Assembly: GCA_009763385.1 (NCBI GenBank)
Contig: CM019823.1
Span: forward strand, 86,935,104 to 86,999,103
Origin: Coix lacryma-jobi var. lacryma-jobi
Lineage: Eukaryota > Streptophyta > Magnoliopsida > Poales > Poaceae
DNA: 64,000 nt
Direction of reading: 5' to 3'
Below the pieces are notes generated by a model. That model had not been told where the DNA came from, did no database searches, and worked only from the letters and a program-made list of their open reading frames with translations. The translations under genes and the position numbers were made by a program. Of this stretch, positions 56,808 to 64,000 are shown in pieces (the stretch's first letter is position 1; each line of letters opens with the position of its first letter).

Positions 56808-57050
56808 TGCCGCGCTGCCTCCGCTGCGGCCCGGGCGGTGGCGGCCTCGCTCTTGGCCTCCTCGGCCTCCTTCCTCGCCGCCTCCACTGCAGACCGGGCG
56901 GTGGCGGCCTCGCTTCGGGCGTCGATGGCCTCCTTCTTCGCCGCCTCCGCTGCAGACCGGGCGGTGGCGGCTTCGCTACGGGCGTCGGCGGCCTCCTTTT
57001 TCGATGCCTCCACCGTGGCCAGAGCGGTGGTGGCCTCCCTCTTAGCTTGG
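56808..57050 (-). repeat. 63-bp repeats coding for the coiled coil of the antisense gene
   Basis: About four copies of a unit containing GCCGCCTCC(G/A)CTGCAGACC and GGGCGGTGGCGGC encode EAATARS(A/V)(A)EAA(K/R)KEA-type heptads. Confidence 0.8.
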
Positions 57051-57878
57051 GTGGCCTCGTCACGAGCCGCCTGGGTCTCCGCCTGCGCCGCGTTGAGCCG
57101 GCTCGCCATCTGCGCGTTCCGACCCAGCTCGGCGTGGAGTTCCAGGAGCTCCCCCTCCGCCTTCGCGAGGGCGGCTGCCACCTGCGCGGACTTGTCCGCC
57201 TCCTCCGAGAAGGACCTCTCGGCCTCCGCCACGAGCTCGGCCACCTCCCTGAAGATGGACCGCGCCTCCCGCGGAACCCCCTGCCGAGCCGGCCGCTCGT
57301 CGGGGATCATGGCGCCGGACGGGCTCGGCGCGTCAGAATAAGGCCACACCGGTCGATCGATCTCGACGATGGGTAGGCCCTCCTCCTCCGGCTCGAGCGG
57401 CGCCAGCTGTGGCCCACCGACCGACGGCACAGGCTGCGGCTCCCTCCGCCCCTCCACTGTCTCCTCCTGCTGCTCCGTCCCTTCCCGAGGCGACAGCGCG
57501 GCCTCGCGTGGAGGCGGGGACTCGAGTGGTAGCGGATCGCTCGAAGGGTGGCTCGTCCCCAAGCTCTCCTCCCTCGCCGGGTCTCCCAGCGCCTTGTCGA
57601 CCCGGCCGGTGCCTCGAGCGCTCCCTCCAGCGTTGAGCCCTCGACCGGGGGCGGCACCCGCTCCAGCTCGTCCAGGAGCTCCTCCACCGTCGGCACCTTC
57701 TCCACCGACGCCTCTCCCTCCTTCCTCTTCTCCGCGGGCCGGCTCGCGTCGACTGGGGTCTCAAGGGCCGCCGACCCTTCAGCCCCAGACGCCAACGGAG
57801 CCATGCTTGTCTCGGGAGCTCCCCCCGAGATGGTCGTCGCGACGGGGGGAGGAGTGGCCCTCTCGATAGGCGCCACCT

Positions 57879-57921
57879 GAGGAGGAGGAGGAGGAGGAGG
57901 AGGAGGAGGAGGAGGAGGAGG
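57879..57921. repeat. (GAG)n trinucleotide repeat, about 14 units
   Basis: An uninterrupted GAGGAG run lying in exon 4 of the antisense gene. Confidence 0.95.
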
Positions 57922-60549
57922 ATGCGGTGCCGCGACGGACGCGGTGGCGGCAGGCTCGGCGCCAGGAGCCGTGGTCCCTGTTAAAAAGAAAACAACATTG
58001 TCAGAATCAAGAAAGAGCCTCGACCCCCGAGGTCGACGGTGACGGCCTCACCAAGATCCGCAGCGGCCATCTGGCTTCCTCGAGCCATGGCTGCTCGAGC
58101 CTTCACCAGCCAAGCGACCTCTCCGCCGGAAGAAGGAGCCATACCTCGAGGTGCTTGGGCCTCGGCAGAGCTCGAGGTTTTGGCCCGCTTGGACACTGCG
58201 GGGTCCGCCTCCTGCCAGGGGCGCTTTTCCCTGAAAAACCAGAAATGCCACACATCACTCAAGGCAAAAAGGCAAGGCTTCGCTACCAATGAGATTGAGA
58301 AACGTTACTCACCCAAAATGACGGTGGGGCTTCTTCCCCGAATCACCGGACCCGCTCAGGGGCTTCGAGCCCGCCCCTTGGCTCGAGCCACGCCCCTAAG
58401 CCGTCTCCACATGGCTCGGATGGGGGGAAGGCTCCCGATGCATCCCATGGCTCGACCCCGGCGGAGAAGTCTCCTTTTGCCTCCTGTCCCGGGGGGCGAC
58501 CGCGTCTCCTTCGAGCGGTCATCTGGGCGCCTTTCCCGGCGCGGGCTCCGGGACCTGCTCCGGCGCTCGCGCTGACGGTCACGCCCCCCCGCGCCTGCCT
58601 CCTTCTCCCGGCGGCGGTGCGGCGACGGACTCCGGGGTCACTCGCGACTCCCGTCACGAGACGACCGGGGGCTCCCCCCTCGACGATCATGGGGGCGGGG
58701 GCTCGATGCCCTCTCATGCTGCCCGCTTCTCTGTGGGCTCGATGTTGCCCTCGACGACTCACGGCGGTCGGGCCTGGAGCCCTTCCCGACGTGCTGGCCG
58801 CTTCTCGAGGACCGGCCCTTCTCGAGACCCCCCGCCCGGGTCGACGCGGTCGTAGCCTCCTTCTGTGCCGCGGCGATGGCGCCCCTAGTCTGAGGCTTCC
58901 TCGCGTCAGGGGGCACGTCCGGCACGGAGCTCGACGAACCCTGAGCCTCCGATGAGGCAGGGCTCGGCGCAGCCTTCCGCTGCTGCGTCCCGCGTGATCC
59001 CTTCGCCGGGGGGACCTCCAAGACATCCTCCCGCACAGAGGAGCGGTCAGCCCTGATGTCGAAGACCCCCGCGCGCCTCAGACGCGCATCCATCCCTTTG
59101 TCATCACTCTCCTCATCATCATTGTCCTCCCCCTCCGAGCTCGAGGAACTGAGCTCGGGGGACTCCTCTCCAGGCTACCGGTTACGACGAGCCTTCGCAA
59201 GCCTCTGCTCTCGAGCCACCCGACGCAAGTTCCTCCCTTTCTCTTTCTTCTTCTTGGCATCTTTACTCTCCTTGTCTTTCTGAGCAGAGAGGCGCCTCAC
59301 CTGTGTATCCGCGGCGTCCTCCCTCACCGGGGGCCTCGACGCGCGGCATGTGAACGCCTCCTGCAAAAAAGAAACTTGACGTGAAAAACCATAAAGAGAG
59401 TAAACAAGGTTCGGGGAAAGAGAAAGGAGGTGGGGGCTCGAGACAACCTGACTCGAGGGTGGCTTACCAGGTCGAGGCACCCCGCGTCGGGTGCCATGGC
59501 GATTAGGTTGGTCTCCTCAGGGCGGAACAGCCCCTGAACCGTGACCGATACCCGGGAGGTACCCTTGTTCTGGGACAGCCTCTCCTCGGCCATCCTCGAC
59601 CGGTTCAGCGCCTCGAGCGGGGCGTTCGGCCCCATCTCGAACATGAGGAGGGGGTGGTCTGCCAGAGGAAGAACCCTCCGCTGATGAAACGCCCAGATGA
59701 CCGCCTGGACGGTCAGCTTCTTCTCCTCCACCAGCACCCGCATCATGTCCATCAGCGGCTCCAGGTGGCGCTGCCTATCCGCCGCGACGCCCCAGTTCCA
59801 CTTCTCCGGGCGCTGGGTAATGACCCTACCGGTGTACTGCGGAAGGAGCCCGCCCTCATTCCGCAGGTAGAACCAGTGGTCGTCCCACCCCGCTTGGTTG
59901 GTGGAAAGCTTGTTGCAGAGGTAGTCACGGGGGACGTTGGCCAACGAGGGCCCGGTCCTCGCGGTGATGGTGAGGGAGCCCATGCGCGCGAGCCTCCTCC
60001 CGCTCGGCTTCGCGGCCTTGTGGAAGTGCGCGCCCCAGAAGAGGTGGACGAACATCTCCCAGTGCGGCTCAATCTTCAGATACCCCTCGCACACCACGGC
60101 GTAGATGGCGGCGTGCGAGATGGAGTTGGGGGAGAAGTGCTGCAGCTCCACCTCGAAGTGGTGGGCCAGCCCCCGCATGAAGCGGCTCGGCGGGACGCCG
60201 AGCCCCATGCGGTGGTAGCGTGTGAAGCTCACCACGTACCCCTCTGGCGGGTGCGGCTCCCGGTGGTCCGCCGACGGAAGAATCCACCATGCGGGACCCT
60301 CCTGAGGGTTGGGGCGGAGAAGCCCCCGCTCCACCAGCGTCTCCAGCTTTTGCTGCGTCGTCTTCGTCGGGCTCCAGTCTTCGGCCGACAACACTTGGGA
60401 CGAAGCGGCCATGGCGGCGACGGCGCGGATCTGAGCGGCGGTCGGGCGGCCGGGAAGATTACCTATCGATGGTTTGGGAAGAAGGCGTGTGCGAGCTACG
60501 GCGGTGGTGAAGGCAAAGGCAAAGTAAAGGGTTCCTCTCCCCCTCTTTC

Positions 60550-60562
60550 GGTATTTATAAGA
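60550..60562 (-). promoter_or_regulatory. TATA box for the antisense gene of T1
   Basis: The minus strand reads TCTTATAAATACC, a strong TATA box, about 140 bp upstream of ATG 60412. It gives the antisense gene its own promoter, separate from the LTR. Confidence 0.65.
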
Positions 60563-60604
60563 GAAAACCCCAACGGGCAAGGTTGAAAAGGTAACCGCAT
60601 GCAT

Positions 60605-61548
60605 TTAATGTGCCCACCTAACCGCATCTCGAGCTGGTCGACAGGTACACGTGGCGACTCCACGCTCGTTCCGCTCCTCCGGGCCCACCACGGCCGCCGC
60701 TCCGACTTCTTGTCAATCGCCCTGGCGCCACGATCTCCACTACCTCGCCTAAAAAGGCGCGCCCAACGGGCAGAAGGATTCCAAGCGACGGAGGCTTCTC
60801 CAAGAAGGTAAAAACGGGCCCCGGCCCTAAGCCTCGAAGCAGCGAAGGCTGGCCCTCGAAGATGGTTTGACAACCGGCTTTGAGCACCCGAGTCAGGGAC
60901 ACCAAGTGGCGCCACTCGCAGCACCGCTCCAGGGCCAAGCCCTCGAGGCCCCTCACGTGTATCCAAGGCAGGGAGCACGACATGCAGTGAGATCCCCTCG
61001 GAGGGAGGCATCGAGCCACCGGGTCCTATCGAATGGACCCGGCACTCCTGCAGACTGAGCACCCATGCTTTATGAGATCGCCTCCGGGCTATAGTCGACC
61101 CTATCGAACGGGGCACGAGGTCTCACTTGGATTCCCCCATTACCAGCTCACCGGGAACCTCGATACTCGCCCGCTCGTGGTAGTACGAGGCATCCCCCCT
61201 CGCATCCGATCGAAAGGACTCGCGGGATGACAAGCCAGGGCAACCGGCGTGCCAGACAGCTCGAAGAGCCGGCCGGTCGGTTCAGCCTGGCACCCCTCGA
61301 CGAAAGAGGGTCTAAAAACTCGGGGGCTCGACACCCCCGAACCTAAAAACCGCAACTAACACTCACTCTCGTAAAAAAAAGCCCACGAGGGAGTCCTAAC
61401 CACTCCCCCGTGGCCTCGGGGGCTACACCCGCGGGTGTCGCGCGCGCGACACCCACGGAATCAAGGCAACTAAACCCTCGAGAACCAGTTAGTAACCCTC
61501 TAGATCCCGGTAGAGACCCCCTGCTCGAGTGCCAGCACTCAAACAAGG
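60605..61548. other. non-coding 3' region of T1
   Basis: About 940 bp between the antisense promoter and the PPT, rich in CTCGA words. No gene is supported on either strand. It probably contains upstream control sequence of the antisense gene. Confidence 0.5.
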
Positions 61549-61561
61549 GCTCGGGGGCTAC
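61549..61561 (+). promoter_or_regulatory. polypurine tract region of T1
   Basis: GCTCGGGGGCTAC directly before the 3' LTR. The G-run in GGCTCGGGGGCTAC is the usual PPT of grass Tat elements. Confidence 0.7.
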
Positions 61562-62769
61562 TGTCGGGGGACCACCAAAGGGGTACCCCAATCAACGCAA
61601 AACAAATAGGTTAAATCTAGAACACCAATTAATAACAAACCTAGCGAGTCTAACCTTCTAAAAAGCCAACCCCTCGAGGCCTACAACGCTGGCCCGTCAC
61701 TGGGGAGCCCGGGCTCGCCAAAACCCTGCCGACCGCCTCGCGGCAACCTACCCCTCGAGCCCTGGCACATAGGCCTCGAGCCCTCCACGGCCGTACACCG
61801 CTCCTCAAGACCCCACGCGGGGACCTCGAGCCTCTCTAGCACGGCAGCCTATCCCTCGAGATACTTCACACCTCCTTCGAGCGGCGCCAGGCGATGGATA
61901 CTAGCCCCATACTGCGCATTTAATGCGTTCACCTACTCCGGTCACGTCCTCTGGTGCACGACGTGCACCACAGTGAACCGGAGCAGGGGTCAAAACTCGT
62001 TTTCACCACAAGCATGGGCAAAAAGGCACCAGTACAACACTATTCGGCCATACCCTACACTGTTGTACGTCCAAGCCATGTTTCGAGGCCTGGATACCCG
62101 CTGTGCGCTCGGGTTTCCTGGGACTTGCCCATACCTGCGGGGACTCGAGCCCTCCGTAGGCGCCACCTCAAGGCCGGCCCTGCGCCCCTCGAGCCCTGAC
62201 AGTCTTCACGCTATTGGAGGACAGGTACCCCGAGACCCGGAGGAACCCTGCCACGTCATGTACGTGCCGAGATGGGCGCTGCATGACCTCCACGACGCCA
62301 CGTCTCCACGTCCGCGCCAGGGATGGAGGCCACGCTTCAAGGACGCTTTAACGGCAACCCCCACGCCGGCTACAGCGACCTCGATAAGACAGAATTCCAA
62401 CTCTTCACCGTATTGGGCGATGTACATTCCGACTCCTGTATCACACTTATGTAACCCTGGCCTCCTCTTGCTCTATAAAAGGGGACACCAGGGCCCTTCA
62501 CTCCTCCGGTTACACAACTCCACAAGAGAGACAAGTCTAGGACCACACCCACTCGAGTCCGGACTCCGTTCCACGCTCATTGAGCTTGTATTGCCCTTGT
62601 ACAAGCACTTAGGTGCAAGTAATACAAAAACCTCCTCCCCCGCTGGACGTAGGGCCTTCTTTGCCCGAACCAGGATAAATCCTTGTGTCATCTTGCATCA
62701 CCACCCAGGAAGAGAGCACACGATCATATTACTAGTTAGTGTCATAACCCCGGGGTCGAAACACCGACA
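61562..62769 (+). repeat. 3' LTR of Tat element T1 (1,208 bp)
   Basis: Same ends as the 5' LTR and followed by the CTTTT duplication (62770-62774). Confidence 0.95.
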
Positions 62770-62774
62770 CTTTT

Positions 62775-64000
62775 AACACCAGCTGAGATCTTCTTCAGTT
62801 TATCCCACTTGAGTAGAGGCCTTCCAGGCACATATTTATCAGGGATATTTTTGTAATCGTCCTTTGTTGGCTTCTTGATAGGTATGGAAATTACCTCAGG
62901 CTTTTGCACTGACTATGCTCAACCAAGTCAATGGTACGTGTAGTGCGGGTGAGTGGAATTCCTGATAAAAATTTGGCCGTGCCAGCAGTCTTTTTCTTTG
63001 GCTCGAAGCGGGAAACAGTTTGGGTACCGAATATTTCTTCTTCTTTGGCCGCTCTGGTGCCTCCCTTGTTTCTTCAACATCTTTGGGTGGTGGGGAAGCT
63101 GGAGAATTTAATGGGAAAGGTGGAGAATTGAATGGTGGCGGAGATGATGTGGGGTCAAGAGAAGCCACGATCGACGACGATGGTGGTTTATGAAAAGGAT
63201 CATCGGTAGGTGCTGATGAGTCCTTAGGAAGAGGATCGGCAGGTGCTGACGAGTCCTGAGTGAGTGGTGTGGCTTCAGAGGATGGTGGTGGCTCACTCAA
63301 CTGGACGTCTCGTCGAGGCCAAAGGATGAAGTTCTTGACAGCCTGTCCGAGTTTCTCAATGCCCTCGGGACCGGGGATATCTAGCATGTCGTCCTCGTAT
63401 CCTTGGACGACAGTCGACACTTCGACCTTGCAGTATTCTTCTGGAATGTCGCTCCCATGGTATGTGCGTCCTGGGATCGCAAGGCCTACAGTTACTTCCC
63501 TTATATGATAATTGTTAATACCATATCTTATGACTAGGGAACAAGCCACTGGCCTATCAATGTCGTCCACTGGATAGTGAACCTTGTTTGCCGTTGACGT
63601 GACACTGCTTGGAAGGGTTGCTATAGAATGTGTCACCAACGGTTGTGTTGTTGGGACTAGCTACATCTGGGGGGCCTGAGTGCTCATCTATTGAGCAGAC
63701 ATCACACTTGACAAACGCTGCATCAACTCTGGAGGAGGATCAGATAGGATTTTGGACATCATCTCTTGGAAGTCTTTCTTTTCCTCCTCCTTAAAATAAC
63801 TTTCCATTTCTTCCTTGTATCGATCATGTTTCTTGTACTCACCCTCCCACTCTAGTCCGAAACTTAGGTAGGTCTTCCTCAGGAGCTAGGGGCTATCCTT
63901 TCGAGCTGACTTCTGAGATTATATATGTATCATCTGGCCACCTGTTCAGTCCTCTGTCACCTCATTTTCGGTCACTCCGCTTTCTTTTCCTTGAACTCTC
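62775..64000 (-). pseudogene. CACTA second gene, middle part (DUF8039-like and Pro-rich region)
   Basis: The minus strand translates to VHYPVDDIDRP, VTVGLAIPGRTYHG, YEDDMLDIPG and FILWPRR (63560-63300), a block I know from the second gene of grass CACTA elements (DUF8039). A Ser/Pro-rich linker follows (63290-63080), then KKKKYSVPKLF, and near 62890-62790 VPGRPLLKWDKLKK. Upstream (63990-63700) are charged CACTA-like pieces (YKEEMESYFKEEEKKDFQEM). TAG stops near 63690 and 63660 show decay. The exon was cut at 62774 by the Tat insertion and continues at 35643. Confidence 0.7.

Larger units (their letters stand above)
56034..60412 (-). pseudogene. antisense gene of the Tat element (Transposase_28-like), five exons
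   Basis: Minus-strand exons: 60412-59468, 59360-58312, 58230-58052, 57977-56650, 56569-56034, all with GT-AG introns (107, 81, 74 and 80 bp). Exon 1 (315 codons from ATG 60412) carries the conserved block YHRMGLGVPPSRFMRGL and LHPF-like SPNSISHAAIYAVVCEGYL, as in the family called Putative gypsy-type transposon (PF04195). Exon 2 is Lys/Arg- and Ser-rich. Exon 4 begins Pro-rich, then has a long Ala/Glu/Lys coiled coil with about four 21-residue repeats (DNA 56808-57050). Exon 5 is helical. Breaks: stops at 59177-59175 and 58640-58638 and a frameshift near 57600. Function is unknown; antisense frames of this kind are common in Tat elements. Confidence 0.75.
35644..62769 (+). mobile_element. Ty3/gypsy Tat-lineage retrotransposon (T1), 27.1 kb with nested insert, TSD CTTTT
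   Basis: LTRs are at 35644-36853 and 61562-62769; the target duplication CTTTT is at 35639-35643 and 62770-62774. The internal order is PBS, gag, protease, RT, two RNase H domains, integrase, then a long 3' region with an antisense gene, then the PPT. This order and the antisense frame are hallmarks of the Tat lineage (RIRE2, Grande type). Without the 12 kb nested element and one TSD copy it would be about 15.1 kb. Four stops and a frameshift break gag-pol, so it is not autonomous. Confidence 0.95.
34043..64000 (-). mobile_element. CACTA (En/Spm) transposon, right end beyond the window
   Basis: The left terminus reads CACTAGTACACAGAAG at 34043, followed by subterminal inverted repeats (34110-34262) built on ACAGGCGGTTC and GAACCGCCTGTG. 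Minus-strand exons of the CACTA second gene lie at 34765-34848, 35548-35643 and 62775-64000. Everything between 35644 and 62769 is a later retrotransposon insertion, and a LINE lies at 35003-35439. The 3-bp target duplication candidate is CAT (34040-34042); the partner is outside the window. Confidence 0.82.

Noticed and set aside
59654..60586. 310-codon plus-strand frame in the Tat 3' region
   Set aside because: It is the shadow of exon 1 of the antisense gene, whose minus-strand product has a recognised domain and splice sites.

Overview
This is plant nuclear DNA, most likely from a panicoid grass (sorghum, sugarcane, Miscanthus or maize relative). The reasons are the dense nesting of large LTR retrotransposons, the grass-type MITEs, and one clear plant gene, a homologue of the small GTPase LIP1 with seven coding exons. 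Almost everything else is transposable-element sequence. All calls come from reading the sequence; no database search was run.

Layout. 1-6383: the 3' part of a plus-strand Ty1/copia element of SIRE/Maximus type, with an open pol reading frame and a full 2.06 kb 3' LTR. It sits inside the gag region of a second, minus-strand copia element (6384-9836: decayed gag, primer binding site, full LTR). 9842-14734 holds remnants of at least three more LTR elements. 14845-18920 looks like a gypsy-type LTR split by a complete solo copia LTR (16246-18843) with a perfect 5-bp target duplication. 18921-24435 is intergenic DNA with a 0.8 kb foldback element, several MITEs and local tandem duplications.

24438-30960: the LIP1-like gene on the plus strand. 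Its 3.9 kb first intron contains an old internal duplication of about 1 kb, a Tourist-type MITE and a larger TIR element carrying GC-rich, coding-like DNA. 30961-34042: tandem repeats, nested MITEs and a decayed LINE reverse transcriptase.

34043 to the window end: a CACTA DNA transposon (minus-strand genes, left terminus at 34043) that has taken three insertions: a 5'-truncated LINE (35003-35439), a 27 kb Ty3/gypsy Tat-lineage element (35644-62769, TSD CTTTT), and, inside the gag of that element, a 12 kb minus-strand Tekay/Del chromovirus (37497-49490, TSD GTCGT). Removing the insertions leaves the CACTA and Tat reading frames continuous at the junctions.

Points most worth a second look: arrays of short inverted repeats with compensatory base changes upstream of the TATA box in three copia LTRs; arrays of palindromic CGGAC/GTCCG words in four LTRs; an in-frame 99-bp GC-AG intron-like block in the chromovirus gag; a five-exon antisense gene with its own TATA box in the Tat element; a low-GC patch inside the Tat reverse transcriptase; saturation of the Tat element with CTCGAG; and in-frame stops that are mostly of the type made by C-to-T change.
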